Positions 10,287 to 18,903 of a stretch of 64,000 nucleotides of DNA are shown here, piece after piece. Source of the stretch: Nibribacter ruber (GTDB lineage: Bacteria > Bacteroidota > Bacteroidia > Cytophagales > Hymenobacteraceae); NCBI RefSeq assembly GCF_009913235.1, contig NZ_CP047897.1, positions 1,755,501-1,819,500 on the forward strand, written 5' to 3'. The notes below the pieces were generated by a model. That model worked only from the letters and a program-made list of their open reading frames with translations, made no database searches and was not told the origin of the DNA. The translations under genes and the position numbers were made by a program. The first letter of the stretch is position 1. Each line of letters opens with the position of its first letter.

Positions 10287-12233
10287 TTATTGCTTAGGAG
10301 CATCACCTTTAATGATGGTGAACTCTGTGCGGCGGTTCAACTGCATGTTCTCTGCAGAGTTGTTAGGCGCAATTGGTCTGCGCTCACCGTAGCTTCTGGA
10401 GATCAGGCGGTTGGCCGGCACTCCCTGCTGAATCAGGTATTCATACGCGGCGTTGGCTCTGTTCTCACCCAGCAGCATGTTGTAAGAGTCTGGCATTCTG
10501 GAGTCTGTGTGGCCGTCTACAGAGATTCTCAAATCTGGGTTGGCTTTCATGATTCTCACAATGTTGTCCAGCTCTCTGATAGACTCAGGCCGCAGGTCAT
10601 ACTTGTCTGTGTCAAAGTAGATTTTCTTGAAAGCATAAGAAGACACGTCAATGCTGGAGCCTCCAACAAAGTCAATGTAGAAGTCTTTTTCCACCACGGT
10701 GGTATCACTCAAAGAAAGAGGCACTTCAAACTGCTCCGTGGCTAGGGTGGCACCGTCCTTAGAAAGTGTTATGGTGTACGGGCGCAAAGACAGCACGGTC
10801 ACCTGGTAGTTACCTGAGTCTGGCTTGGTCACGTCTCGGTACTCCAAAGGCGCACCGGCGGCGGTTTTACCCGTGAACACCAACTCTACGCCGGGTATGA
10901 TGGAAGAGTCACGCAAGCTATACACATGGCCACGCACAATGGCGTTTTTGATGTAGTTGATGGTGTAGATGTCTTTTTCACCGTAACCGCCCATGCGGTA
11001 AGAAGAAAGGTAGGCCAGACTTCCGTCACCGCTCAGGCGGTAATACGTGTCATCATCTGGGGTGTTGATAGGGTACCCTACGTTCACCGGACGGCTCCAG
11101 CGGCGGGCCACGGTGTCATACTTGATGGTGAAGATGTCATACCCGCCCATGGTGGTGTGGCCACGTGAGCTGAAGTACATGGTAAGGCCGTCTGGCGTGA
11201 AATAAGGGCTGTCCTCATCAAAACCAGTGTTCACCCCGTTCCCGAAGTTCTTAGGCTCTCCCCACTCGCCGTTCTTGTCGCGCTTGGCGTAGTAGATGTC
11301 CAGGTCACCGTTCTCAGAGAAGCGGTTGGTAGAGAAGTAAATGGTCTGGCCGTCTGCCGTCACATAAGCATCACTTTCAAAATCTCTGGAGTTGATGTTA
11401 CGGTTTAGTTTGGCAGGCTTGCCCCAGTCTCCGCCTTCGCGGCTAGACACAAAAATGTCACCGTTCTCATCCTGGCGGTATAACAACAACTTAGAGTCGT
11501 TGTCAATCAACTGGATAGAAGCATCATGGCCGGTACCGTTTAACACGCCGCTCAAAGAACGGGGCGTCTCCCAGGTGTCTGGTCCAAGGCGGCGGGTTTC
11601 AAAGATGTCTTCAAAGTATTCTCCGTCATCTGCCTCTTTGCCGCCGGTGGTGTTCTGGCCGCGCGAGGTAAACAGCAGGTAGTTGTTGTCTTTAGAGATC
11701 ACGGGGCTGTGTTCAGAGAAAGGAGTGTTCACCGTAGGGCCCAGGTTCTTCACAAACACGTCTCTAGGGCTGGCTACTTCTTTCTTGGCGTTACGCGCGT
11801 GCTGCACCAACAGGGTGGCTTGTTCCTTGCCTTCAATATCACGCTTGCCCAAGGTCTTCTGGTACTCCTGCGCGTGCTGGATGGCCTTGTCAAACTCATA
11901 GTTCACCAGGTCCACGCGGCCCAACCAGTACAGTACGTCATCTTCCACCCTAGGCTTTAGAGAATAGGCCTTATAGATGTACTCACTGGCTTTCTCTTTG
12001 TCAAAGGCAATTAAGCTGATACCCGCCCGGTACAAGGCTTTGGCATTGTCAGGCTCACGTTCCAATGCGCGCTCATAAAATGGAAGCGCCGCCCGGAAAT
12101 TGGTCTGCTCGAATAATTTGTCTCCGCTTCTAATCAATTGCCGCGTACTCTGCGCCATGGCAGAAGTAGCCATGAAAAGCAGCGCAAGGGCAAAAAGAGA
12201 AGATCTGAACAACCGCTTGTCTAAGTGATCCAT
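10287..12233 (-). CDS. PorE-like OmpA-family protein (TPR, propeller, CRD, OmpA)
   Basis: 648 aa from the ATG at 12233, which opens a good signal peptide ending AMAQ; a longer frame upstream has no such signal. Domains in order: TPR repeats (about 20-120), a PD40/WD40-like beta-propeller (about 150-425), a carboxypeptidase regulatory-like fold beginning near VRGHVYSLRDSS, and an OmpA C-terminal domain with FDTDKYDLRPES and DGHTDSRMPDSYNMLLGENRA, which binds peptidoglycan. This is the order described for PorE, a type IX secretion component anchored to peptidoglycan. With porT three genes away, a T9SS or gliding role is likely, though many Bacteroidota paralogues share this layout. The terminator and a palindromic repeat follow its stop. 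Confidence 0.85.
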   Translation of the reverse strand: MDHLDKRLFRSSLFALALLFMATSAMAQSTRQLIRSGDKLFEQTNFRAALPFYERALEREPDNAKALYRAGISLIAFDKEKASEYIYKAYSLKPRVEDDVLYWLGRVDLVNYEFDKAIQHAQEYQKTLGKRDIEGKEQATLLVQHARNAKKEVASPRDVFVKNLGPTVNTPFSEHSPVISKDNNYLLFTSRGQNTTGGKEADDGEYFEDIFETRRLGPDTWETPRSLSGVLNGTGHDASIQLIDNDSKLLLYRQDENGDIFVSSREGGDWGKPAKLNRNINSRDFESDAYVTADGQTIYFSTNRFSENGDLDIYYAKRDKNGEWGEPKNFGNGVNTGFDEDSPYFTPDGLTMYFSSRGHTTMGGYDIFTIKYDTVARRWSRPVNVGYPINTPDDDTYYRLSGDGSLAYLSSYRMGGYGEKDIYTINYIKNAIVRGHVYSLRDSSIIPGVELVFTGKTAAGAPLEYRDVTKPDSGNYQVTVLSLRPYTITLSKDGATLATEQFEVPLSLSDTTVVEKDFYIDFVGGSSIDVSSYAFKKIYFDTDKYDLRPESIRELDNIVRIMKANPDLRISVDGHTDSRMPDSYNMLLGENRANAAYEYLIQQGVPANRLISRSYGERRPIAPNNSAENMQLNRRTEFTIIKGDAPKQ

Positions 12234-12553
12234 AGGTAAAGGTTTAGGTATTGCTGGATGATAAGAAGTAAGCCTAACACCTTGCAGGTTAGAGAGTGAG
12301 GGGGCCACTGCCGTAGCCGGGTGCGTGCAGTGCTTACTTACTTGAAAGGACAATGATATTAAAAATTATAGATATTTTATACGTAAATCAATGCAGAACC
12401 TGTTTCATTCAGAAACATCTATATATAAAAAATATTTTTACCGCACTAATCCGACCTTCGATACTCCAAAAACAGCCTTAGGGTTACCTTTTTGCGCTTA
12501 TTACTTATCCACAGCTAAAACAGGCGGCGTTATTGCCTTGCCACATAATTTGG
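12234..12553. other. AT-rich divergent intergenic region
   Basis: About 320 nt between divergent genes. The stretch 12360-12450 is strongly AT-rich. Apart from the engB -7 box at its right end I see no hairpin or gene in it. Confidence 0.5.
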
Positions 12554-12561
12554 TAACTTTG
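12554..12561 (+). promoter_or_regulatory. -7 promoter box of engB
   Basis: TAACTTTG matches TAnnTTTG, 32 nt upstream of the engB ATG, with a TTG at 12533-12535, 18 nt upstream of the box. Confidence 0.6.
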
Positions 12562-12593
12562 TGGTTGCCGTAAAAAGTTTTGAGGGAGAACGT

Positions 12594-13211
12594 ATGAAAA
12601 TCAAAGAAGCCAAGTTTATCTGTAGCAACACCCGCGCCGACCTCTGCCCCACCACTCCTTTGCCGGAGTATGCGTTCATTGGCCGCTCCAACGTGGGCAA
12701 GTCTTCTTTGATCAACATGCTCACCAATTACTCCAAACTGGCCAAGACCTCTTCTTTCCCCGGCAAGACCCAGCTGATCAACCACTTTCTAATTAATGAC
12801 GAGTGGTACCTGGTAGACTTACCGGGCTACGGCTGGGCTAAGGTGAGCAAAGACTCCCGCGAGGCCTGGCGCAAAATGATCAATTACTACCTCAAGAGCC
12901 GGCCCAACCTGGCCTGCGTGTTTGTGCTCATAGACTCGCGCCTGCCGGCCCAGAAAGTAGATTTAGATTTTATAGAGTTGCTGGGAACCATGGAGGTGCC
13001 TTTTGTGCTTATCTTCACAAAAACAGACAAGCAGTCCGCGCCCAAGACAGATGCCAACATTGCCGCATTCATGCAGGTTTTGAAGGAGACCTGGGAAGAA
13101 CTGCCCCCGTTCATGAAAAGCTCTTCTGAGTCTAAGGAAGGCCGCGAGGAGATTCTTACCTTCATTGAACAAACCAATGACCTGTACCACAACCAAGAAA
13201 ACGCTTACTAG
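12594..13211 (+). CDS. engB: Ribosome biogenesis GTP-binding protein EngB/YsxC
   Basis: 205 aa from the ATG at 12594 (MKIKEAKFICSNT); the in-frame GTG at 12561 lies on the promoter. G motifs are complete: G1 GRSNVGKSSL, G2 region GKTQLIN, G3 DLPGYG, G4 TKTD (IFTKTDK), G5 SSESKEG. EngB is an essential GTPase for large-subunit assembly. It is followed 21 nt later by a TonB-like gene and then a DUF5606 gene, all on the same strand and probably cotranscribed. Confidence 0.95.
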   Translation: MKIKEAKFICSNTRADLCPTTPLPEYAFIGRSNVGKSSLINMLTNYSKLAKTSSFPGKTQLINHFLINDEWYLVDLPGYGWAKVSKDSREAWRKMINYYLKSRPNLACVFVLIDSRLPAQKVDLDFIELLGTMEVPFVLIFTKTDKQSAPKTDANIAAFMQVLKETWEELPPFMKSSSESKEGREEILTFIEQTNDLYHNQENAY

Positions 13212-13232
13212 TACCTTAAACGCTTAGAGAAA

Positions 13233-13616
13233 ATGAAAGCAAAACACACCATTCTGGCCGCTTTTCTGGCCTTGTTTACGGCCGGCGCCTTCGCCACCAC
13301 CACTGAGGCCCCAAAGGCAGCCGTTCAGACCACCAAGTTTCCGGTAGCCGCGCATTATGAAGGCGGCCAGGACTCACTGGTAGCCCATATCAAACGCAGC
13401 ATCCAATACCCTGCCGCCGCCAAGCGCAACAGAGTAATGGGCCAGTGCATTGTGAGCTTCCTGCTAAATGAAGACGGCTCTACCAGCAACTTCAAGATCT
13501 TGAAGGAAGTGGGCAGCGGTACCGGTGCCGAGGCCATGCGCGTGGTGCAGAACCTTAAATTCAAAGCCCCGGGCTACAGCCAGACCTACAGCCTGCCGGT
13601 GAACTTTAAACTTTAA
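13233..13616 (+). CDS. Small exported TonB C-terminal-domain protein
   Basis: 127 aa. A signal peptide (MKAKHTILAAFLALFTAGAFA) is followed directly by a TonB C-terminal-type fold: IQYPAAAKRNRVMGQCIVSFLLNEDGSTSNFKILKEVGSGTGAEAMRVV. There is no Pro-rich spacer or retained membrane anchor, so it is not a standard energy transducer; small free TonB-like domains of this type are common in Bacteroidota and have no assigned role. One Cys (GQCIV) lies in the domain. Position between engB and DUF5606 gives no functional clue. Confidence 0.8.
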   Translation: MKAKHTILAAFLALFTAGAFATTTEAPKAAVQTTKFPVAAHYEGGQDSLVAHIKRSIQYPAAAKRNRVMGQCIVSFLLNEDGSTSNFKILKEVGSGTGAEAMRVVQNLKFKAPGYSQTYSLPVNFKL

Positions 13617-13642
13617 TTTAACCCTAACCAACCTTTTTCTCT

Positions 13643-14146
13643 ATGCCATTTGACCTGAGAGAGATTGCCTCCATTGCCGGCATGCCCGGTTTATACCGTA
13701 TTATAGCCCCTACCCGTAGCGGCATTATTGTAGAAAGCCTGGCAGAGAAACCAGCGCGCAGCGTGGCCCAGGCCCGTAATCGCGTTTCTATTCTGCATGA
13801 GATCTCCATGTACACCAATGACGAGGAAAGCACCGTGCCGTTAGAGGAAATCTTTGACCGCGTGCGCACCCAGTACGGAGACACCCTGCCGGTGACTAGC
13901 AAGTCTAGCAACCAGGAGCTGGCCAAGTTCATGGAGTCTGTCCTTCCTGACTATGACCAGGACCGCGTGTATGCCTCAGACATGAAAAAGCTGGTGCAGT
14001 GGTATACCTTGGTTAGCCAGTTTGTGACGTATAAAGAAACCGCTGCTACTGAAGAGGCCGCCGTAGAGGCTCCAGCCGCCCAAGAAGAAGCCGAGGCTCC
14101 TGCCAAAGAAGCACCAAAGAAAACCAAGGCAGCCGCTAAGAAATAA
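13643..14146 (+). CDS. DUF5606-family protein
   Basis: 167 aa, cytoplasmic. The N-terminal ~125 residues (LREIASIAGMPGLYRIIAPTRSGIIVESL, then SILHEISMYTNDEESTVPLEEIF) fit DUF5606, a Bacteroidota-restricted family with no known function. The last ~40 residues are a low-complexity Ala/Glu/Lys tail ending in a Lys-rich segment, reminiscent of nucleic-acid-binding tails. It follows the TonB-like gene by 26 nt, and a strong terminator follows its stop. Confidence 0.85.
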   Translation: MPFDLREIASIAGMPGLYRIIAPTRSGIIVESLAEKPARSVAQARNRVSILHEISMYTNDEESTVPLEEIFDRVRTQYGDTLPVTSKSSNQELAKFMESVLPDYDQDRVYASDMKKLVQWYTLVSQFVTYKETAATEEAAVEAPAAQEEAEAPAKEAPKKTKAAAKK

Positions 14147-14164
14147 GCGCGCTCTCCTTTAAAA

Positions 14165-14205
14165 CAGAAAGGCCCCCGTCCATGGACGGGGGCCTTTCTG
14201 TTTTT
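14165..14205 (+). terminator. Intrinsic terminator of the engB unit
   Basis: A perfect palindrome with 18-nt arms beginning CAGAAAGGCCCCCGTCC is followed by TTTTT. The T-run doubles as the left arm of a palindromic repeat. Confidence 0.92.
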
Positions 14206-14236
14206 GGCCAGTTTTCCAGAAAACAGGCCAAAAACA
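14199..14236. repeat. 38-nt palindromic repeat fused to a terminator
   Basis: Left arm TGTTTTTGGCCAGTTTTC, right arm GAAAACAGGCCAAAAACA; the outer bases are TG/CA instead of CG/CG, a compensated change. It lies between convergent DUF5606 and fbp and shares its T-run with the terminator. Confidence 0.9.
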
Positions 14237-14245
14237 GAGGTTAGA

Positions 14246-15292
14246 TTAGTTAGCAGAGGCTTCGGTCATGGAAGACGAGAGCGCGGCAGAAGATCCTTGA
14301 GACAACAGCCGTTCTACTTCTTCCACCATCTCGGTGGAGCCAATGTAGAGCGGGCAACGCTGGTGCAGGTCTGTGGGGTAAAGTTCCAGGATGCGCTCAG
14401 AACCATTAGACGCCTTTCCGCCGGCCTGTTCTACTATAAACGCCAAGGCGTTGGCCTCATATAAAAGACGAAGTTTGCCGTTGGGCGCCTTGGTGGTGCT
14501 TGGGTACATGTAGATACCGCCCTTCAGCATGTTTCTATGGAAGTCTGCCACCAGTGAGCCAATATAGCGCGCCGAGTAATTACGGTCACGGCACAGCTCC
14601 ACGTACTGCTTAATGGCCGGCTGGAACAGGTTATAGCTTCCCTCATTGATGGAGTAAGTGGTACCCGTGGTTGGGATAGTGATGTTGGGGTGCGATAAAA
14701 AGAATTCGCCCAGGGAGGTTTCATAGGTGAAGCCGTTCACGCCATTGCCAGTGGTGTACACCAGCATGGTGCTGGACCCGTAGATGATGTAGCCGGCGGC
14801 CACCTGCTGCACGCCGCGCTGCAGGCAGTCTTCCATGGTGCCTTCGCAACCAGAGTCAGAAAGGCGGCGGTAGACAGAGAAGATGGTGCCAATAGACACG
14901 TTCACGTCAATGTTAGAAGAACCGTCCAGCGGGTCAATGGCCACTATGTACTTGCCCTTGGTATTGCCGGTCTGGATCACTTCCTCGTCTTCCTCAGAGA
15001 TGATGGCGCAGACCTCGCCGCCGTTGCGCAGTGCGCGTATGAACCGGATGTTGGCCACCACGTCCAGCTTCTGCTGATCCTCGCCCTGCACATTTTGTTT
15101 GCCGTACGCACCGCCAATATCTGTTAAACCTGCATGATTAATGGCGCGGTTTACGATCTTTGCCGCCAAGGCAATGTCACGCAACAACTGGGAAAGCTCC
15201 CCGGTGGCAAAAGGAAAGTCTTCTTGCTTGCGCATGATGAACCGGTCAAGCGTGGTACCTACCGGTAGGGCCAGATTCTCTTTAATAGTCAT
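14246..15292 (-). CDS. fbp: Class I fructose-1,6-bisphosphatase
   Basis: 348 aa. Metal- and substrate-site motifs are intact: [18 protein letters not shown], and NEGSYNLF; the C-terminal [12 protein letters not shown] is also typical. The enzyme removes the 1-phosphate in gluconeogenesis, in the cytoplasm. The N-terminal extension and Ser/Ala-rich C-terminal tail ([18 protein letters not shown]) are slightly longer than in enterobacterial enzymes. Single gene, divergent from the aspartate kinase gene. Confidence 0.96.
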   Translation of the reverse strand: MTIKENLALPVGTTLDRFIMRKQEDFPFATGELSQLLRDIALAAKIVNRAINHAGLTDIGGAYGKQNVQGEDQQKLDVVANIRFIRALRNGGEVCAIISEEDEEVIQTGNTKGKYIVAIDPLDGSSNIDVNVSIGTIFSVYRRLSDSGCEGTMEDCLQRGVQQVAAGYIIYGSSTMLVYTTGNGVNGFTYETSLGEFFLSHPNITIPTTGTTYSINEGSYNLFQPAIKQYVELCRDRNYSARYIGSLVADFHRNMLKGGIYMYPSTTKAPNGKLRLLYEANALAFIVEQAGGKASNGSERILELYPTDLHQRCPLYIGSTEMVEEVERLLSQGSSAALSSSMTEASAN

Positions 15293-15392
15293 AAGAAAGC
15301 GGTGTAAGAACGAATTAGATTACGAAAATACTACTAAATCTGTTAGAGAGGGCAATGTTTTTATAAATTCGGCAATTTTAGCAAGTCTATAA

Positions 15393-16670
15393 ATGAAAGT
15401 TTTCAAATTTGGAGGAGCTTCCGTCAAGGATGCCGCTGCGGTCAGGAACATCTTCAGAATCCTGTCTCAGCTGCCGGAAAGCGAGGAGTTGGTGGTAGTG
15501 GTTTCTGCCATGGGCAAGACCACCAATGCGCTGGAGGACGTCTATCAGAAAGCGCACCAGGGACAGGATTTTGTGCCCGCGCTGGAGGCTTGCCGCCAGT
15601 ACCATCAGGCCATTGTGCAGGAATTGTTCCCAGACCCGGGGTGCCCCGTGTACGCAGATGTGGCCGCACAGTTTCAGGAACTGGCACAAACCCTCAAAAC
15701 TCTGCAGCCTGACCACTGGGACCAGCAGTATGACCAGGTCATTAGCCGCGGTGAATTGCTCTCCAGCCTCATTCTACACCATTTTCTGCAAACGCAGGGT
15801 ATTTCTAACTTTTGGCTGGACTGCCGCACCTGCCTGCGCACCGACGCTACCTGGCGTGAAGGCCGCGTGGACTGGGACTACACAGAACAGCAAGTACAAA
15901 CCGTCCTTCGTCCCGTCTTAAAACAGCAGCTGGTGGTGACGCAGGGGTTTATTGGCGGCACCCAAGACGGCCAGACCACCACGCTAGGCCGCGAGGGCTC
16001 TGACTACAGCGCCGCCATCTTCGCCTTCTGCCTGAACGCGGCCTCGCTCACCATCTGGAAAGACGTGCCCGGCCTGCTCAACGCAGATCCCAAGCTGTTC
16101 AAAGACGTGACCCGGTACGAAGAGGTGGCCTATCAGGAAGCAATTGAAATGGCATATTACGGAGCCTCGGTCATTCACCCCAAGACGGTGCAACCCCTGG
16201 CCAGCAAATGCATTCCGCTGTATGTGAAATCGTTTCTGCACCCAGAACAGCCCGGCACCGTCATTCATGACTGTCAGCACGATAAAATTGCCCCATCCTT
16301 TATCTTAAAGCAGAACCAGTGTTTGTTGTCGTTCAAGGCCAAGGACCTGGGCTTCATCTCTGAGGAGCACTTGAGCGCCATCTTCCAGGCGGTACACGCC
16401 GTGCGGCTTAAGATTAACATGATGCAGAACTCGGCGCTGTCTTTCTCAGTGTGCTGTGACTATGACGAGGCCCGCGTGCAACAACTCAAGGAAAGCATAG
16501 GGGACCAGTTCATCATCAAGTACAACCAGCCGTTGCACCTGTTCACCATCCAGAACTATGACAAGGCCAGCATTCTGCGCTTGGTCAACGGCCGCGAGAT
16601 CCTTATGGAACAGCGTACGCGCCATACGTTCCAGTTTGTGGCCAGGCCCACTGAGACCATTGAGCACTAA
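15393..16670 (+). CDS. Aspartate kinase
   Basis: 425 aa, monofunctional. KVFKFGGASVKDA is the kinase N-terminal signature; QGFIGGTQDGQTTTLGREGSDYSAA forms the aspartate- and ATP-binding region. The kinase domain ends near residue 280, and the remaining ~140 residues are the ACT regulatory region (RLKINMMQNSALSFSVCCD). It makes aspartyl phosphate for the lysine, threonine, methionine and diaminopimelate pathways. No homoserine dehydrogenase is fused or adjacent. The spacing to the following crotonase gene (64 nt) is filled by a palindromic repeat. Confidence 0.93.
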   Translation: MKVFKFGGASVKDAAAVRNIFRILSQLPESEELVVVVSAMGKTTNALEDVYQKAHQGQDFVPALEACRQYHQAIVQELFPDPGCPVYADVAAQFQELAQTLKTLQPDHWDQQYDQVISRGELLSSLILHHFLQTQGISNFWLDCRTCLRTDATWREGRVDWDYTEQQVQTVLRPVLKQQLVVTQGFIGGTQDGQTTTLGREGSDYSAAIFAFCLNAASLTIWKDVPGLLNADPKLFKDVTRYEEVAYQEAIEMAYYGASVIHPKTVQPLASKCIPLYVKSFLHPEQPGTVIHDCQHDKIAPSFILKQNQCLLSFKAKDLGFISEEHLSAIFQAVHAVRLKINMMQNSALSFSVCCDYDEARVQQLKESIGDQFIIKYNQPLHLFTIQNYDKASILRLVNGREILMEQRTRHTFQFVARPTETIEH

Positions 16671-16678
16671 GCATTTTC

Positions 16679-16716
16679 CGTTTTTTGCCTATTTTCACCG
16701 AAACAACCCAAAAACG
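16679..16716. repeat. 38-nt palindromic repeat
   Basis: Exact 38-nt length; left arm CGTTTTTTGCCTATTTTC, right arm GAAACAACCCAAAAACG. Less symmetrical than most copies. It begins 9 nt after the aspartate kinase stop and ends 18 nt before the crotonase ATG. Confidence 0.8.
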
Positions 16717-16734
16717 ACCCCTGAATAAATAGCT

Positions 16735-17508
16735 ATGGAATTCATAAAAGTAACCGAACAGGCACGCCCCCAAGTGGCCCTCATTCAACTGAACCGCCCC
16801 AAAGAACTAAACGCGCTTAACCTGCAACTGATGGGGGAGCTGCGCGATGCCCTCAAAGAACTGGACGACAATGAGAACGTACGCGCCATCGTGCTCACCG
16901 GCAACGACCGTGCTTTTGCTGCTGGCGCCGATATTAAGCAGATGGCCGGCAAGACCGCCATTGACATGCTCAACATTGACCAGTTTTCTACCTGGGACCA
17001 AATCAAGAAAACCAAGAAGCCCATCATTGCGGCGGTGAGCGGTTTTGCCCTGGGCGGTGGTTGTGAATTGGCCATGACTTGTGATATGATCATTGCCTCA
17101 GAAACCGCCCAGTTTGGTCAGCCAGAGATTAAGATTGGCGTGATGCCCGGCGCTGGCGGCACGCAACGCCTCACTCGCGCCTTGGGCAAAGCCAAAGCCA
17201 TGGAAATGGTCTTGACCGGTAAGTTCATATCTGCTCAGGAAGCCGAAAAGCACGGCCTCATCAACCGAGTAACGCCCGTGGAATTGTACCTGGAGGAAGC
17301 CTTCAAACTAGCCACTGAGATTGCGCAACTGTCGCCGGTGGCGGTGAAGCTGGCCAAGGAGTCTGTGAACCGCTCCTATGAAACCCACCTGGACGAAGGC
17401 CTGCATTTTGAGCGCAAGAACTTCTACCTCACCTTCGCCTCTGAAGACCAAACCGAGGGCATGAACGCTTTTGTAGAGAAGCGCAAGCCTACGTTTACGG
17501 GTAGGTAG
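16735..17508 (+). CDS. Enoyl-CoA hydratase (crotonase family)
   Basis: 257 aa. The oxyanion-hole motifs AAGADIKQM and SGFALGGGCELAM are present. Both catalytic glutamates of true hydratases are found, in GGGCELAMTCDM and GQPEIKIGVMPGAGGTQRL. It hydrates trans-2-enoyl-CoA in beta-oxidation or related CoA chemistry. No other fatty acid degradation gene is nearby. The residues around MPGAGGTQRLTRALG match short-chain hydratases more than dehydratases or isomerases; the exact chain length is open. Confidence 0.93.
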   Translation: MEFIKVTEQARPQVALIQLNRPKELNALNLQLMGELRDALKELDDNENVRAIVLTGNDRAFAAGADIKQMAGKTAIDMLNIDQFSTWDQIKKTKKPIIAAVSGFALGGGCELAMTCDMIIASETAQFGQPEIKIGVMPGAGGTQRLTRALGKAKAMEMVLTGKFISAQEAEKHGLINRVTPVELYLEEAFKLATEIAQLSPVAVKLAKESVNRSYETHLDEGLHFERKNFYLTFASEDQTEGMNAFVEKRKPTFTGR

Positions 17509-17553
17509 TTTTTTGAAGCAAGACACAAGACATTCTATCAAGTAAGTCATTTC

Positions 17554-17591
17554 CGTTTTTGGGCTGTTTTCTGGAAAACAGCCCAAAAACG
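17554..17591. repeat. 38-nt palindromic repeat, near-perfect copy
   Basis: This copy best represents the family: left arm CGTTTTTGGGCTGTTTTC, centre TG, right arm exactly complementary. Pairing extends five more bases each side (17549-17596), giving a 23-bp stem. Confidence 0.95.
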
Positions 17592-17761
17592 GAAATTTTG
17601 CTTTTGTGACATTTTACATTCTTCATCCTACTCTAAGCATGATGAGTTAAGCACTCATTCGTTCTAAAAAGACAGTTCTGTTTCTGCTGATTTCTGAGAA
17701 ATGGAGAAGTTGCCAATTTGTTTCTCATAAAAATTGTTTTGCGAGGTGATGATAGAACATC

Positions 17762-17794
17762 TATAGATTCTATCAGGCATAGACAGAATCTATA
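17762..17794. repeat. 13-bp hairpin of unknown role
   Basis: TATAGATTCTATC at 17762-17774 pairs with GACAGAATCTATA at 17782-17794 with one mismatch and a 7-nt loop. It has no T-run. It lies about 280 nt upstream of the peroxiredoxin start. Confidence 0.5.
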
Positions 17795-17832
17795 ACAGCA
17801 GGAACATGGAAAGCTTTAATAATACTGCTCTT

Positions 17833-17872
17833 CTGTTTTCGCCCTGATTTACAGGAAACTGACTAAAAACGA
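17833..17872. repeat. Degenerate palindromic repeat copy
   Basis: CTGTTTTCGCCCTGATTT and AGGAAACTGACTAAAAACG retain the family ends and order but the stem is broken. Confidence 0.5.
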
Positions 17873-17887
17873 AGGAGAATAAAATCA

Positions 17888-18010
17888 TCACCAGCCTTTT
17901 TTGGTTACCTCTAGGCCACCACGCTCTCTGGCGGGCTTGGTTGTAGGGTAATCTTTTGGGTTGTACCTTTGCAGCCGCAAACGGGAAGCAGATTTACAGC
18001 GTTCCGGCAA
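17888..18010 (-). pseudogene. Short orphan reading frame, possible gene remnant
   Basis: On the minus strand an open frame of 40 codons ends YNPKDYPTTKPARERGGLEV then TKKGW and a TGA. The composition reads like real protein rather than chance, but there is only a TTG as possible start and a TAA lies just upstream of it. It overlaps the peroxiredoxin promoter. I do not recognise the sequence. It may be the tail of a decayed gene or a very small gene. Confidence 0.3.
17964..17971 (+). promoter_or_regulatory. -7 promoter box of the peroxiredoxin gene
   Basis: TACCTTTG, 68 nt upstream of the ATG, with TTG at 17941-17943, 20 nt before the box. Confidence 0.65.
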
Positions 18011-18039
18011 CTTTTAATTTACATTTTAACAATAGCATC

Positions 18040-18666
18040 ATGGCAGTATTAGTAGGTAAGAAAGCTCCTGCATTTAAGGCAACCGCCGTAGTGGACGGTG
18101 AGTTTGTAGAAGATTTTTCTTTGGAGCAGTACATCGGGAAGAAGCACGTTATTTTCTTCTTCTATCCATTGGACTTCACGTTCGTGTGCCCAACAGAAAT
18201 CATCGCGTTCCAGGACCGTATGGCAGACTTTGAGCGTAAGAACGTAGCCGTAGTAGGTTGCTCTATTGACTCTCACTTCTCACACTGGGCTTGGTTGAAC
18301 ACCCCACGCGACAAAGGTGGTATTGAAGGCGTTGCCTACCCATTGGTAGCCGACACTACCAAAACCATCGCGACGAATTATGACGTGCTGGCCGGTCACT
18401 ATGACTACAACGATGAAGGCGAAATGACCTTTGTAGGTGAGCCAGTAGCGTACCGTGGTTTGTTCCTGATTGACAAAGAAGGCGTGGTGCGTCACCAAGT
18501 AGTGAATGACATGCCACTAGGTCGTAGCATTGACGAGGCGCTAAGAATGATTGACGCCCTTCAGTACTTTGAGGTAAAAGGTGAAGTGTGCCCTGCCAAC
18601 TGGGAAGAAGGCAAAGAAGCCATGGAAGCCACCCGTGAAGGTGTTTCTAACTACCTGGCCAAGTAA
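18040..18666 (+). CDS. 2-Cys peroxiredoxin (AhpC/Prx1 type)
   Basis: 208 aa from the ATG at 18040; a longer in-frame start would overlap the promoter. The peroxidatic Cys lies in FYPLDFTFVCPTEI and the resolving Cys in GEVCPANWEEGKEAMEAT near the C-terminus. The GG.. and YF-containing C-terminal region identifies the typical 2-Cys group. It reduces hydrogen peroxide and alkyl hydroperoxides in the cytoplasm. No ahpF partner is adjacent, so thioredoxin is the likely reductant. Codon use is the most uniform in the window, fitting a highly expressed gene. It has its own promoter and terminator. Confidence 0.95.
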   Translation: MAVLVGKKAPAFKATAVVDGEFVEDFSLEQYIGKKHVIFFFYPLDFTFVCPTEIIAFQDRMADFERKNVAVVGCSIDSHFSHWAWLNTPRDKGGIEGVAYPLVADTTKTIATNYDVLAGHYDYNDEGEMTFVGEPVAYRGLFLIDKEGVVRHQVVNDMPLGRSIDEALRMIDALQYFEVKGEVCPANWEEGKEAMEATREGVSNYLAK

Positions 18667-18691
18667 TTCTTACCAGAACGTTTCTTAACCG

Positions 18692-18724
18692 GAAGCCTCT
18701 ACCCGTTGGTAGGGGCTTCTTTGT
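18692..18724 (+). terminator. Intrinsic terminator of the peroxiredoxin gene
   Basis: GAAGCCTCTACC pairs with GGTAGGGGCTTC around a CGTT loop and is followed by a T-rich stretch. Confidence 0.85.
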
Positions 18725-18827
18725 TTCAGGGCGGTGGGTAACCTAGTAAGAAAGAAAACAGGCAACGTCTAAAACCCGTTATACAGACTGGTACCAATGG
18801 AGGCAGCAGGCTATTTAAAAATACCCT

Positions 18828-18835
18828 TACCTTTG
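18828..18835 (+). promoter_or_regulatory. -7 promoter box of waaA
   Basis: TACCTTTG, 68 nt upstream of the waaA ATG; no clear -33 element. Confidence 0.55.
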
Positions 18836-18903
18836 CCTACATTGAGGAAGTCGCTAGCCAGTGGCATTCCCTAGTACAACCACAAACCGCACACGCAGAA
18901 GGT

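Larger units (their letters stand above)
17509..17963. other. Gene-poor intergenic region with several inverted repeats
   Basis: About 450 nt between the crotonase and peroxiredoxin genes. It holds one perfect and one degenerate palindromic repeat, a 13-bp hairpin at 17762-17794, and the end of a short minus-strand reading frame (17888-18010). Confidence 0.6.

Noticed and set aside
12391-12573. 60-codon frame upstream of engB
   Set aside because: AT-rich, overlaps the engB promoter and shows no homology that I recognise.
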